Origin: Micrasema longulum
Taxonomy: Eukaryota > Arthropoda > Insecta > Trichoptera > Brachycentridae
DNA length: 64,000 nucleotides
NCBI GenBank assembly: GCA_022494885.1
Contig: JAGVSM010002706.1
Span: 1 to 64,000, forward strand
Direction of reading: 5' to 3'
The notes under the pieces are model-generated. The model worked only from the letters and a program-made list of their open reading frames with translations. It was not told where the DNA came from and ran no database searches. This document shows, one piece after another, positions 23,040 to 34,374 of the stretch. The position numbers and the translations under genes are program-made. Position 1 is the first letter of the stretch, and the number at the start of each line of letters is the position of its first letter.

Positions 23040-23340
23040 CCTATCCAGGACGGCGGAAGCCCGCAGGTGTAAAAAAGAGGCAACTTGGGTTTAAGTTCTC
23101 CTGAGGCGTGCGCAGCACGTGTCCAAGACAGGTCCATTGCCGCATCCTCAAGACGCTTGTTATAGGAGGCTGCTGCGTCCGCTATCGAACTTCAATGTTA
23201 GTTATGAAAACAAACCGTTTTATGCCTAGTATTCTCCTCAAGCACTCAATCTCAAAACTCAGAAGTTTGGTGTTTTGAACTTTGGTAAGGTGCCAAGGTG
23301 CCAAGATTCGCGGGATTGACGTAGGAGGCGAGCGTGCTGG
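23040..23340 (-). pseudogene. LINE C-terminal remnant, frameshifted
   Basis: Minus-strand frames give RQWTCLGHVLRTPQENLNP and KRLEDAAMDLSWTRAAHASG from overlapping frames. These resemble the WxGHxLR-x-PQE tail of insect LINE reverse transcriptases. The segment is GC-richer than its surroundings and has several stops. Confidence 0.5.
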
Positions 23341-23940
23341 CTGGCAAATAATAGAGTTCAGATTGTTGTATTAAAGGTTCATGAAATAATACAAAGAGAA
23401 AAAATATAATACAATATCAAATATAAGGTGCAGTAAGACTCGGAAATGACCCATTCCTATGCATTTGCTCCGAATCACTAGAAAATCTGGGTAGATTAAG
23501 AGCATATACTAAAAAATGGCAAAATGATTACAGCATCTATACGGAGATAAATTATTGAACACAAAATAATAAAATATTAGACACAATTTAAAATGCAGCT
23601 GTAATAAGAAAACTACCAGGCAAACATATTTAATAGGTATTGTAAAATGGAAACGGATATCGATTGTGGTTTATTTGCCAACATAGAGCTAAGGATCAAA
23701 CAAAAGACAAAAACCCAGAACTTGGTCGCTCCGTCATTAGCAAATCTTTACACTTCAAACAATCGACGCTTTGACTGAAAAACAATAATATCATTCCAAT
23801 AGGGAAAACCACAAAACGTTGATTATAGTATGGCGTGGTGCACTAAAGGGGATTTACTATTTGGTGAGATTTTGTAATTTTACCTCAGGAAATAGTGCAT
23901 AGGTAAAAACAGAGATATGTTATATGATACGATCTGTATT
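23341..23940. other. Unassigned sequence
   Basis: No gene recognised. It may include more of the flanking LINEs, but I cannot align it. Confidence 0.3.
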
Positions 23941-23942
23941 GA

Positions 23943-24511
23943 ATGCCGCAGCGAGACTTATTTTTGGAATCTCTAAGTTCAGTCATATCACTCCACTACC
24001 GGGAATTGCACTGGCTACGTTTTCCACAGAGGGTGGAATACAAACTCTGTTGGCTTATGTATAAGTCACTGCACAACTCTGCTCCAGAATATCTAAGGGA
24101 ACTCTGCATTCCAGATGAACTAGTTGACAGACGTCTTACGCTTAGATCAGCTACATCTACGTCGAAAGGAAAAGTTATTATACCTCTACGCAAACAGCGC
24201 ACTAAGTTCGGCGAACGTGCATTTGCGGTCGCAGGCCCTACGGCATGGAATGCTCTCCCAGCAGAAATCCGAAACTGTGAGAGTGAAGTGATGTTTTGGA
24301 AGAAACTTAAAACCCACTTGTTCTCTAAATCATTTTGAATAAATTCTTAGCATGGTGAAAAAAAGTAATAAGAAAAAGTACATTATTTTTCTTAAATTAA
24401 AAAGTTAAAATTAAATTTATATCTTTATATAATCACTTTGTAAAGCGCCCTTGAGGTATTATATTACGAAAACGGCGCTATATAAGTTATCCATAATTAT
24501 TATTATTATTA
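23943..24511 (+). pseudogene. LINE 3' end (CR1/L2-like tail; AGCGCC/GGCGCT stem-loop; ATT repeat)
   Basis: An open stretch to 24338 reads LHWLRFPQRVEYKLCWLMYK, then SLHNSAPEYLRELCIPDEL and FGERAFAVAGPTAWNALPAE, then WKKLKTHLFSKSF. This is the C-terminal end of a CR1/L2-like reverse transcriptase. The 3' UTR holds TTGTAAAGCGCCCTTGAGG and CGGCGCTATATAAG, whose AGCGCC (24444-24449) and GGCGCT (24474-24479) can pair. It ends in an ATT run at about 24494-24510. From memory, this UTR signature is common in LINEs of many aquatic animals. It is 5' truncated: the palm and endonuclease are missing. Confidence 0.75.
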
Positions 24512-25185
24512 CGAACATCGAATGTTAAGGGTGATCTGGGCGTTAGATTTGTGAGCACCCTGACATTTCATGAACACATAGAGACAATCAGTGGTAATGC
24601 ATTGAAGATGTTAGGATTTGTTCTGCCTACTGCCAGGGTTTTCGAAAATACCCGCATACTGAGAACTCTTTACAACTCTTTGGTGGCCACATGAACTGAA
24701 GTACTCTCTTATGATAGAAAAAATCCAAAAAAAGTTCCTGAGATATCTCTACATGAGAGAGTGCGGGTGTTATCCTTGGCTTTGCTCGACCGAGTTTCTC
24801 CAGGGTATGCTTGGCTACAACAATTTAGAGACTAGAAGGAATGTGTATTTGACTACACATTTTTATCGATTGTTGCGCGGTGTGATCGATAATTCTGAGA
24901 TAATGATGAGCATTGGTTGTGTCAGCATAGATTGTTTCATATTCCGATATACAGGACCAACCTGCCTACGGTTATGCCTGTTGGAAAGGCTACCGCTATG
25001 CTGAACAACATCGCTCTGGATATTGATCTGTTCCATGTATCTGAAGGGGTTTTCCGGAGCAGGATTCTCCTACTACTTTGACACGAGTCTTTTTTATGTA
25101 TTTTTTTCTTTTTTAAAATATGTACGTATTGAATATATGTTTGTAATGTATATGTTATATTTAAATAAATGAATTGAATTACATT
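24512..25185 (+). pseudogene. Jockey-like LINE C-terminus and 3' UTR, degraded
   Basis: Frames include LGVRFVSTLTFHEHIETISG, then LKMLGFVLPTARVFENTRIL and IEKIQKKFLRYLYMRECGCY, followed by PWLCSTEFLQGMLGYNNLET. The order (DLGV, LGF..R, IQKKFLRYL, Y-PWL..F) is that of the RT thumb/C-terminus in Jockey-like elements. A stop or frameshift near 24690 removes the LEYxSxIW motif. The end is DLFHVSEGVFRSRILLLL followed by an AT-rich UTR ending AAATAAATGAATTGAATT. Confidence 0.7.
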
Positions 25186-25199
25186 TTTCTTATTTATTG

Positions 25200-25332
25200 T
25201 AATACTTATTTGCACCACAATAGGCCAGGAGGCAACCACAGGGGTGAATCACAGCATAAAATACCCAAAACACTTTTTTTAAATTGAACTCAGAACTTTC
25301 CGTGCGTGAGGAGTGCGAAGGCCGCTGATGAT
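25200..25332 (-). repeat. SINE family F, degraded
   Basis: The minus strand reads GCGGCCTTCGCACTCCTCAC, CACGGAAAGTTCTGAGTTC, and the body GGTTGCCTCCTGGCCTATTG. It aligns with the copies at 21.6 and 41.4 kb; the B-box is mutated. Confidence 0.55.
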
Positions 25333-25439
25333 AGACAATTATTTTTAACAAAACTTTTAAAAGGGAATATGGATTGAATATAAATATAAACAATATTTGG
25401 CAACGTCGACCCGACTCTATACTGACGGTGGACTGACGC

Positions 25440-26505
25440 CCTGAAGGACACCTGAGCCGCGATTATAAAGGCTATCTTCATCGGTACATACCGAGATGGT
25501 ATACTTAACTTCTGAACTATCTCTATCTACCTCTGTCTCGGTGTGTTATATTCTACCGACTTGTTTTCTCGACATCATGTGATTGAATCCACCCAATTTA
25601 ATCCGCGTTCTTCACTATATTAAAATTTAAAATAGTTCTTATTTATATTTGAAATAGGCTTCTGTGATAAAAAGTGGCCACTTTAAAGTGATTATGAACT
25701 CCAGTGAATCCCAATTCAAGCAAAAAACGCTAGCTTGAACACGATTTTTTTATGACTTTTGACAATTACCAAGATGGTATGCTTAACTTTCGTCGGTATT
25801 TATCTACCAAGCGATTACAAAGCCGGCTCTTTTGACGTCTCGATACGCACAGTCAGGAACATAGTAAAACAGATGGGAAAAATATAACGAATTATTTTTT
25901 TATAGTGACAATATTGCTACGATTAGATGCTCTTATATGTTAATAGGGCAGAATTTAGCTACATTATTTGTGCAATTAGCCATACTTTTTTAAAACTTGC
26001 AGTTATATCAGTATTCAATTCGACTTTATTTTTTTTTCTCTCATGTTTAAAATAGGCTTTTAAGAAAAAAACTGGCCACCTAAGAACGATTAAAAAATTA
26101 AATAAATTGTAATTCAACCAAGAACTGCTCGGCGGATTTATTTTTGTCACTTTTAATGAGTAGATACGTGTACCGTGAGGTGCTAGACCCGTCGGCGTCG
26201 GTACACACCGATGTATTTACCTCAAAACTTAAAGGGGGGGGGGGTCGGTAGTGTATCTTCGTAATCAGTCAGGATAATTTATCCTCAACTTTGACGGCAT
26301 AATGAAAATAAGTCACATTAGTGCGTAGATATGTGTACCGTGGGGTACCCTTCCCCTTGTTACATATCTATGTACCTACCCAAAACTTAAAGGTAGGGAG
26401 TCGGTAGTGTATCTTTGTAATCGCTAGAGATAATTTATCTTTAACTATACCGTCATGGCGAAGGTATTACGTCCTTAGTTTTCCATTGTAATCGCGGCCC
26501 TGGAA
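25440..26505 (+). repeat. Family D repeat, uninterrupted copy (~1.07 kb)
   Basis: From CCTGAGCCGCGATTATAAAG through CGACATCATGTGATTGAAT, TGACTTTTGACAATTACCAA and GATTAGATGCTCTTATATG to GTAATCGCGGCCCTGG. It contains two internal direct repeats, about 26168-26300 and 26330-26445. It serves as the reference for the interrupted copy at 15115-17405 and the partial copy at 53.4 kb. No long ORF. Confidence 0.75.
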
Positions 26506-27940
26506 CTACGTCAATGCAACGTAAATCTGTTTACGGGAGCGATTTGGAGAAAAATATCTCTCTCTTACGCGTGGCACAATCCATTCCCTTCTACTGTTTC
26601 AAAAGGCGTCTCTTTTGCACTTATTGAATTGAATTAGCTGTCTTTTATAAAGGATACAAAGTACAGTGTGTATCCGTATTAGTACGGCGTTATACAATAA
26701 CTTAGAGTCGAGTGCCATTACTCGGGTATCGGAAATTCCTTCTCCAAGCGAGTCGTGAATTGTCTCATTCTTAGAGCTTGGAACTAACAAGAAACAGAAC
26801 TTTAATTGGATAATAAAAAATGGATTCTCTTGGAGTTTGTAGAGGGACTGAGTAAATTAATTAAAAAACGCAAATTACAACAGTTAATTATTGTATTTTG
26901 GCTGTGTTCCAAAAAGGTCAACGAATGTAACATACGTAAAAAAGTATGAATTCAACTAATTCTAACAAAGAGACATTGAGCTGACCAAATCTATAATTCT
27001 GTATGTACATACTAAATACAGCCAATTTTGGATCGTAAGACAGGATAACGATTTACAAAATGCCGTTTCCTCATAGATGTAGATAGAGAGGATAAAACGC
27101 CATACCACATTAATTTTATAAACGCTCAACGTTACATCATACATTTTCTTATATACCTACTCCATACCCATTTATACTTTTAAGAAATAGTTGGATTTTA
27201 TTGTCAGGTCATTAAACATACATTTGTTTCACCAACGTAAGTTTCAAATTTTCCATTTCCATTATTTTTTTTGACAAAATGCATGCAGGACAATATTCTT
27301 GATTGCATAAAAGAATCGATTTGACATTTGAGCATGTTTTCTTATTCTTAATAAAAGAATCCGCAAAATGGCTTTATCGCGCTCGTTTGTTTTTTCTAAT
27401 CTAAAGTACTGCCTAACAATCACTAATACTGACGCATTGTCAATTGAAGTTAAATGTAAGTGATCATATACATGCACATATTGTGTGAAAAAATAACTGT
27501 GATATGAGTAATTAAAGCAGGTATTTGTAGTTGGCGCCTTCAATACCGCTGACCAATTATGCACAACAATTGTTGGAGCGAATTTTTAAAATTCTAATAA
27601 TATATATTTTTTTAAAAATGTTAATCTAATAGGGCGAAAACAGTTTTTTGCATATATGGAAAGCACGCTACTGTTTGAATAACTACAGAAGGTATATATT
27701 TGTAAAGTTAAGGGCCAGATATTATAATCGGCACCTTGCATCATTCCAACAGAAGCAAAATGAGATATGGTTTAACGGTTAATTCTAAATGTATAATTAT
27801 GTAAACATCTAAGGTTATAATTAAAATCTCAAATTAAAAAGGTTATTATCCCATCAAAAATAAACGAAGGAACTTAGGTAAAACTCACAAAAATGCCTTT
27901 CCAGTCATTCTCTTACTTATCGGGTCCGGACTTCAGACCT
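26506..27940. other. Unassigned sequence
   Basis: About 1.4 kb with no recognised gene or repeat. Short ORFs on both strands lack known motifs. Confidence 0.35.
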
Positions 27941-27944
27941 TGCC

Positions 27945-28310
27945 ACTCTAATGGGCAGCGACAGATATTGCCTTATCAGTGGCCATCCTCGAATCATCAT
28001 CTTCACAAGTTAGCTGCATTTGAGGACACCGCAGCAGATGAGGACCATCTTGCGCCTTTCCGTAATGGTAGTTTGTGTCATCTTCCTCCAGAAAACCAGC
28101 TCCGTTGATTGTATTTGCACTTATTACCCAACGTTCCACTTAGGGAAGTCCAAACTGAGGGCGGTGTTTGTGCTTTCGGATGGCATTATCCAGAGCCTGG
28201 TTCCTCCCTACACAGATTCTTTCTGCAGAGGTCTCCAGGTCAGTTGTGACTTTGAGGAAACTCCTCCTCGATCCCAGTCTTAGAGGAGCCATTTGATGAT
28301 CGTAAAGGGG
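27945..28310 (-). pseudogene. Possible retroelement ORF C-terminal remnant
   Basis: The minus strand ends DGPHLLRCPQMQLTCEDDD with a stop shortly after, preceded in other frames by LRLGSRRSFLKVTTDLETS. The HLLxCP motif recalls the Cys/His tail of some LINE polyproteins. It is GC-richer than its neighbours and frameshifted. No RT motif is present, so the call is tentative. Confidence 0.4.
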
Positions 28311-28499
28311 GTGCCTAGGGTCATGGATCTGTTTGTCTTTCGGTGTCCGCTGCTACATTTCTCCCGATGTTGGGTGGAGCGATACCAGTTCCACCATGTC
28401 ATTTACAGCAATATCCACTTGTTTGGCTCGTGCTGATATCTGCCAAACTGAACAAGCGTACTCTGCTAATATGTTTTTTTTATTGGGTTATCCCATTTA

Positions 28500-28606
28500 A
28501 GTTATATTCGTTCCGACATTTCGGGTACCATTGCAGGAGCCATCTTTATAGTTTATGCTGAAGATGGCTCTGTTATGGTAGCTGAAATGTCGAAACGAAT
28601 CTAATT
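28500..28606. repeat. Foldback with hammerhead-like or Penelope-like motif
   Basis: Two inverted arms of about 42 bp: the right reads GAAGATGGCTCTGTTATGG, then TAGCTGAAATGTCGAAACG; the left is its near complement. Segments with CTGAAGA ... GAAA look like the conserved parts of hammerhead ribozymes found in Penelope-like element repeats. The fold was judged by eye only. Confidence 0.4.
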
Positions 28607-28900
28607 TATACGTGATCACCTAAAAAAATACATATTGATGCTTTCGTGATACCAAATAAAATAAGTTTAAAAGTAAGTAATTAATTTTTCCCGGTAATTC
28701 AATAAAACTTTGAGAATATTTCGAAATGTTGTAGCCTACTTGTATTAGAGTATTCACTCATGACGTCCTAAATATATTTATTTATTTGTCAGCTCGTAGT
28801 TTGTAGACAAAAGTCGAGATGGGAACACGTCGTCGTCGGTTTGCATTGCAAAATTTCAAAAATATGGAAGACGGGACGTGGGACTGTAAATAGGAACACA
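28607..28900. other. Unassigned sequence
   Basis: Nothing recognised. Confidence 0.3.
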
Positions 28901-28904
28901 TAGA

Positions 28905-29170
28905 ATTAGAATAGTCCATAAACTGCACACGCGCATCAAACTGAATCCAACTAAACTACTCCCAAATGAGTAGTTTTACGTTTTGGTCATTGGGTAGACG
29001 TCGCTTAGTACGCAACTGCCGATTTAAATTCACTATGCCGTGTTGTATCGTTTGCAAGTGTCAAAATACTGCTGGAATTAAAAGGGAACACAGTGAGATT
29101 TTGAAATAAAAGTACGTGAAAATTTTGTTAGTATTGCCAGGGTAGTCGAATTTTTCACCCGATTTTCTAT
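28905..29170 (-). repeat. Dispersed repeat family K, copy 1
   Basis: Its reverse complement aligns with 59090-59455: AGTCCATAAACTGCACACGC, GACGTCGCTTAGTACGCAAC, CTATGCCGTGTT and TGCCAGGGTAG recur in the same order. 59 kb has about 100 bp more in the middle. Noncoding. Confidence 0.65.
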
Positions 29171-29515
29171 TAATAAGCGTAAGTGTAATATTAAACGGTA
29201 TTAATTCACTTAATTGATTTTTTTTAACGTTTGCCTAGTAAAAGTGCCTGTTTTTTTTATACCCCAGACAGAAAAATATTTTTTGTTATAAAATAAAACA
29301 TAACATAACACAAAATAACATATTTGTGTATATTTTTCACGGTCTGGAAAGATTACGGGGCTATTTCACGCATGCGCACAGGCGAGATGTCGGGTAGAGA
29401 AGGGAATTTTGAACACTGTACGATGTACACAAACTTAGTTCTACGCGCCTTCTGGTATATTTTAATTCTATGTAGGTAGGTACTAGGTACGTGATAATAC
29501 CTAGCATCGGCGGCC
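29171..29515. other. Unassigned sequence
   Basis: No feature recognised, apart from a CpG-rich patch near 29365-29400. Confidence 0.3.
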
Positions 29516-29516
29516 G

Positions 29517-30075
29517 GCTTTTTTATTTATTTATTTAACACATTTACGGACAATGTCCAATTTAAACAAATTATAAAACGAAAAATAATAACAATAGAGT
29601 AACAAATAATACAAGGAATACAACAAATAAAAGCAAAGACAAGTTAATACATTAGACAGGCATTATGAAATCCGGGTAAATTCTACAAATATACAGTCAA
29701 TTTATTGGGAATATTTCTTTAGCCTATTTGTAAAAAACTCAATTGACAATCAAAATAATTTAGATCTTGATTTTTATTTACAAATCTAATCATTCTGGGT
29801 AGAGGCGCATGGAAACCAAAATAAGTCTTATGATGACCGAGGAACAGAATTTCATTATTTCTAAGTCTACGTGAAGGAACATTAAGAGATATTTATTGGA
29901 GAATAGTCGGGACATCAAATAAACTATTAAGTATCTTAAACATGAAAATTAAATCTGCATTAAATTGACGTTGTGAGACTGAATATATTCAGGAAAAGTT
30001 CCATGTCGGTATAGTTATAGTGATCTCTTGTAATTCCTAGTTTGAACGCCATTTTTCTTATAATTTTATGTCTTG
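29517..30075 (-). pseudogene. Degraded LINE, same family as 10731-11387
   Basis: Shares with the 10.7-kb copy, on the + strand, ATTCTGGG, GACCGAGGAA, CATTATTTCTAAGTCTACG and the 3' end TTTACGGACAATGTCCAA with an AAATA-type tail. Its 3' stem-loop is GGAC-ATT-GTCC (29548-29558). The frame is broken many times, so this copy is much older. Confidence 0.7.
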
Positions 30076-30590
30076 GCCCCTAAAGTCGCCAATCAACAAT
30101 GGTGGACGTAATCTTAAGATATCTGGAATGTCTGCGATTGCTTCGCCATTTTTACAAAATAAAATCGCGTACAATATTATATTCAGCAAAAACTTATACT
30201 CGAGGACAGTACGCCCACGAACACTATTAGTAATCTCTCATCATCGCATTTCGCAATCGTAATTATGCGCCACCTGTGTACGTATGTATTGTTAATATCG
30301 CCTATGAAGTAATAGGAGTCGTGTTTGCGAGTTTAACCGAAGCCTTGCTGGGAGAGAACGCGGTTTGGGCGGCGTAATCGGGCGGTCAAAGTTAACTGGC
30401 ATTGAAAGATCGTTGACATAGCCGGCCGGTATGCATAAGTAATGAAGCTGTGTCTCGAACCATATCTGGTATGGAGCGGACGATTGTTAATTCGGTTAGT
30501 TCAGATTGCCTACGTCACGGATTGGCCAAAAATGAGTCAAATCGAAAACCAGCCTAACCGAAAAAATATTTTACATTTCACAACAGGTAT
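30076..30590. other. Unassigned sequence
   Basis: Less AT-rich (CpG at 30340-30460) with one 64-codon + ORF. No gene recognised. Confidence 0.3.
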
Positions 30591-30594
30591 GTAA

Positions 30595-30800
30595 AACATT
30601 TTACAGAAGAAAATATGGAAGACTAAACAAATAAATGATTGGTCATGAGCCCTGTAAATGCCCAGTCTTCCACATTTTCTTCTAGAAAATTTTCTCCATC
30701 TCACGTAATATATAAATCTTAATATTTCCCTGGGGGTGAAATCCAGCCTTTCTCTACAAACATTTGGACAAACTCTAAATATTGTTGATTAATCCAACTG
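30595..30800 (+). repeat. Foldback family A, copy
   Basis: AGAAGAAAATATGGAAGACT and, 40 bp on, the inverse CAGTCTTCCACATTTTCTTC, then CCTGGGGGTGAAATCCAGCC and ATTTGGACAAACTCTAAATA. It is a short hairpin-shaped deletion form of the family. Confidence 0.65.
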
Positions 30801-30829
30801 GTCCAAGAAGTAAAAAACCAAAAAAAGTT

Positions 30830-31135
30830 TTCAGGCGTTACCTTGTTGGTGAAAATATTCAGTCAGAAAATCTCACCCACATAAAGGTCTCAGCTCTTTG
30901 ACTTCACAAAAATTAACTGATGGTAGAATTGAAGAAATGTGGATCTTAAAATATATGCAAAATGATGAATAGTACAGAATGCATAAAGTGGTCACTTAAA
31001 CTAACCAATAACAGGTCATAAGCCCTGTAAACGCCTAAATATCCATATTTTCTTCACGAAAATATCCTCCATCTCCGTTGTTATACCTGTGTTAATCTTA
31101 ATTCAGGGGATGAAATCCAGTCAAAATTATGAGTA
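30830..31135 (+). repeat. Foldback family A, copy
   Basis: TTTTCAGGCGTTACCTTGTT, TCTCACCCACATAAAGGTCT, GCATAAAGTGGTCACTTAAA, AACAGGTCATAAGCCCTGTA and GGGGATGAAATCCAGTC occur in the same order as at 12.99-13.3 kb. Confidence 0.7.
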
Positions 31136-31149
31136 TTGTTAGTGTCTTT

Positions 31150-31250
31150 GTACGGGAGAATTAAGAATACAGTTCTTTGATTGAAATCGAACTAGAACCG
31201 GAGACATGAGAAAATCGAGTCATGGTTATACGTTTGCCTGCTACTAAAAA
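31150..31250 (+). repeat. SINE family E leader fragment
   Basis: GTACGGGAGAATTAAGAATA, then CAGTTCTTTGATTGAAATCG and GAACTAGAACCGGAGACATG, match the leader at 19230 and 53755, without the tRNA-like head. Family B begins right after it. Confidence 0.45.
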
Positions 31251-31253
31251 ATA

Positions 31254-31622
31254 ATAAGGAACTTTAGCCCTACGGGAAATTGGATACAATAAATTGGAGC
31301 ATTAAATTGTAATGCAAAGTTTCCTGAAAACGTACGAAATTATTTTTTTTTAAAACTACATTGAACGACGTCACTAGTTCATATAAATCAACCAATCATA
31401 ACAGAGTTATTGAAGATTTCCGGTTTGCTCACCGTCAATGGACCAATAGGAATAATTGATTGAGAATAAGCGGAAGACAACCTCTGAGGTCACACACGGA
31501 GTTATTTCAGAAATACAAAACTTTGAAAAATCAAAGCGCTGATATTACAGTGCATAAAGATTTTAAAAAAAATTTTTGGTTGTAAAAAAATAAATAAAAA
31601 CCACTGAACTTCCTCGTTGAAT
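31254..31622 (+). mobile_element. MITE family B, copy 1
   Basis: Contains AGCCCTACGGGAAATTGGAT, TGGAGCATTAAATTGTAATG, GAAGATTTCCGGTTTGCTCA, ACGGAGTTATTTCAGAAATA and ACCACTGAACTTCCTCGTT. The start (AAGGAACTTTAG) is an imperfect inverse of the end. It is noncoding. Other copies lie at 45.6 and 49.3 kb. Confidence 0.75.
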
Positions 31623-31634
31623 AAAATTCCATGC

Positions 31635-32005
31635 GGGTTGGGATTGCCATGTGGAATTATACAATCCATATTAAATGGCCTATTTATTTGTGTCCGAGTC
31701 GATGGCTACCGTCAGGTAAAAAACCCCGAAAAATAAAATTATTTGGACATAAATCCACCTCGTAATGTAACTCATGATTAATGCATTTGCCTACGATGCT
31801 TGAGGTCTCGAGTTCGATTCGCGGAAGGGTCAACGTCAAATATTTGTTTTGAAGGTGGTTTTACACTGAAATATTTTACTGTTCCTAGACAAGCAACGAA
31901 AGCGTAAGACAGCTTGCTTTAACTTTACACAACTGACTATCGAGATACGCTGTATATATTTGGCATTGTAATAAAGTGCTTTTACATCAGTAGGTGTGGA
32001 TACGG
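31635..32005 (+). repeat. SINE family E, copy with leader
   Basis: Leader piece GTCGATGGCTACCGTCAGGT, B-box GAGTTCGATTCGCGG, body GTGGTTTTACACTGAAATAT, tail TTACATCAGTAGGTGTGGAT. The first mariner starts 20 bp beyond its end. Confidence 0.6.
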
Positions 32006-32027
32006 TGATTTTAAAAATATATTTGTA

Positions 32028-33431
32028 TTAGGCGTACAAAAAAATTTCTGTCATTTGACAAAAGTTGGCGCCATCAGTTAGTTATGGGTAAAGTTGTTAG
32101 ATGGAAAATGCTATTATCGTAAGGCGGACATCTGTCAAGAACATAACCTTGAAATAATATATATTCTTTAGTGTGCGATAATTTCGAGTTTTGAGCCGAA
32201 TAAGAGATATTTGCTGGAACTTTTGATTTACTTCTTCAATTCAAAGAAATCTGCAACTAAGGCGCATCGATTGAAGCATATGGTGAAACTATCTTAAGTA
32301 AGAGAAGTTGTCGTGAGTTGTTTAAAAAGTTTAAGAACGGTAAATTTGACATCGAAGACAAAAAAAGTGGAGGAAGGCTGAAAGTGTGGAACTGGAAGCA
32401 TAATTGTATCAAGATTTGTGCCAAATGCAAAAAGAACTTGCATTTGCATTAGGCGTGACTCAACAAGCAATTTTACATAGATTGAAATAATTGGGAATGA
32501 TTCAAAAACAAGAAAATTAGGTTCCATATGAACTGACGCCGAAAAACGTTGAACGCCGATTTTTCACATGTGAAATGCTGCTTTCCTGGCATAAACGAAG
32601 GGCTATTCTACACCGTATAGTCACTGGTGATGAAAAATAGATCCACTAGTATAATCCAAAAAGGAAAAAATCATGGAGACCTCCTGACCATGCCTCAATA
32701 TTTACAGCTAAGCCATTCACGGAAAAAAGTTCTTGCTGTGTATTTGGTGGGATCAGCTTGGTGTCGTGTATTACGAGTTGCTCAAACCGTATGAAACCAT
32801 TACTAAAGCTGTCTACCAAATACAATTGATGAGATTGAGTTGAGAACTCATGGAAAAACATGCCCACTACTACTCCAGAAACGAAAAAGTTATTCTCCTG
32901 CATGATAATGTTTGTCCGCATGGTGCGGTGCCGTTCAAAACCTATTTGAAGAGGTTGAGTGCAAACCGCTACTGTGCATGATCACTGTTTTTGGGAAGAT
33001 CAACTGAACTAGCAGCAAAAATACTATTTCTTTAAAGTTCAATGTGCGACTTGTGTGTCGTATAATAGGTAGCGAAAAGACTATTCATTTTAAGCTGAAT
33101 GTGCACATATAACTTAAAATAAATTGTCATTTGGCTACTGGATTTGTTGATCTTTCCATAAGTAGTGATCATGCACAATGCACAGTGGTGGTTTTGCACT
33201 GGCTAAGCAACACTTCACATCATATGAAGATATCAAAAAATGAGGCTTTTCGTAGATAGCCTTAAAAGACGAAGCATTCTTCCGACGCGGTATCTGTATG
33301 CTGCCAGAAAGATGGGAAAAAGTAGTGGCAAGCGATGGATAATACTTCAAATAAAACATAACGTTTCGTTCTTTCACAATAAATGCCCAATTTTTGATAA
33401 ATCAACGGCAGAAACTTATTTGTACACCTAA
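32028..33431 (+). mobile_element. mariner transposon, inactive, TA target duplication
   Basis: TA stands at 32026-32027 and 33432-33433. The ends are inverted repeats: TTAGGCGTACAAAAAAATTT at the left and, in reverse complement, TTAGGTGTACAAATAAGTTT at the right, so the element is about 1.4 kb including a nested insert. Transposase remnants on + are ELLIYFFNSKKSATKAHRL (helix-turn-helix region), IVTGDEK (first catalytic Asp), LLHDNVCPHGAVPFKTYLKR (second Asp) and LAKQHFTSYED with PERWEKVVASDG near the C-terminus. Multiple stops and frameshifts exist. The stretch that should hold the third Asp (APSDYH in the family) is missing, replaced by the insert at 32958-33199. Confidence 0.9.
32958..33199. 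mobile_element. Inverted-repeat insert nested in the mariner
   Basis: The left arm begins AGTGCAAACCGCTACTGTGC and goes on ATGATCACT; the right arm ends AGTGATCATGCACAATGCAC, AGTGGTGGTTTTGCACT. The arms pair over about 45-50 bp around a ~140-bp AT-rich centre. CACTG-type ends recall hAT-like MITEs, but no 8-bp duplication is visible. About 35 codons of the mariner ORF are missing here, so the insertion came with a deletion. Confidence 0.65.
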
Positions 33432-33433
33432 TA

Positions 33434-34370
33434 GTATTAACCTATTTTAAAATATTACCAAAATGAAGCTAGTAACTAAATTCATAGCCAACTTTTACGA
33501 GCACATTATTTCTATATATACCCATTATTCATATTTCTGCATGTAAGGTGAGATATTTCATAGTTTGACCACAAATTTGACCTCACGTTTGCTGTGGAGA
33601 ATAGCAATGTTTGTCACGGTCATTGCGAAACATTCACACAAATACCTATTATGGATCAGAGATTTTGTAAAAGAACATGACATGATACATAGAGTAAATA
33701 TGTATAAAATAAGTTAATTTACTTTGCAGGTACATAGATTTATGGAGATATAGTTTTGAATCCCAAAAAACATTGCATGGTCATCCTCCGAATTACAAAT
33801 TACTTTCGAAAGCGAAAACACGGAAAATTTTCAAATGAAAATAAAAAACTACTACTACCGACTTCTTTAGTACCCTTTTGTATACTATAATAAATGTTAG
33901 TTTCATTTTGTGTATTTAAAAGCATGTGTGTAAAATAAAAACCCTTTTAAAAATGTTCAATTGAAAAGTCTTTAGACTTAATGGGTAACCAAAATTTGAA
34001 CACGTTTTAATTATAGTGGATAAACCTCAGAGTAATAATTCGCTACCCACTCCAAGAGACGCACTTTCGCACTATTGCATAGAACTAAAGCGTTCCAAGT
34101 TTTAGATTTGGTTTAACAACAAACGTGTAATGAACGGTTTCGGTTTGCGCTTGCAATTCTCGAGTACCTACGGCCCGTTGTATTGCTGTAAAATGTAGCA
34201 ACTTCGTGATTTATAATCATAGAATGGTTTTTTGTCCATTTGGGCGACTCCATTATCAAAGGAATAAACACTGTTCTGCAGCAAGGAAACCAAATATGTT
34301 TTTGACAATATCGTTACGTCTAAATGTCGAGACAAGTTCAATTGTACCCCTCAACGAGTAATCAAGATTA
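33434..34370. other. Unassigned sequence
   Basis: No gene or repeat family recognised in about 940 bp. Confidence 0.35.
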
Positions 34371-34374
34371 AAAG

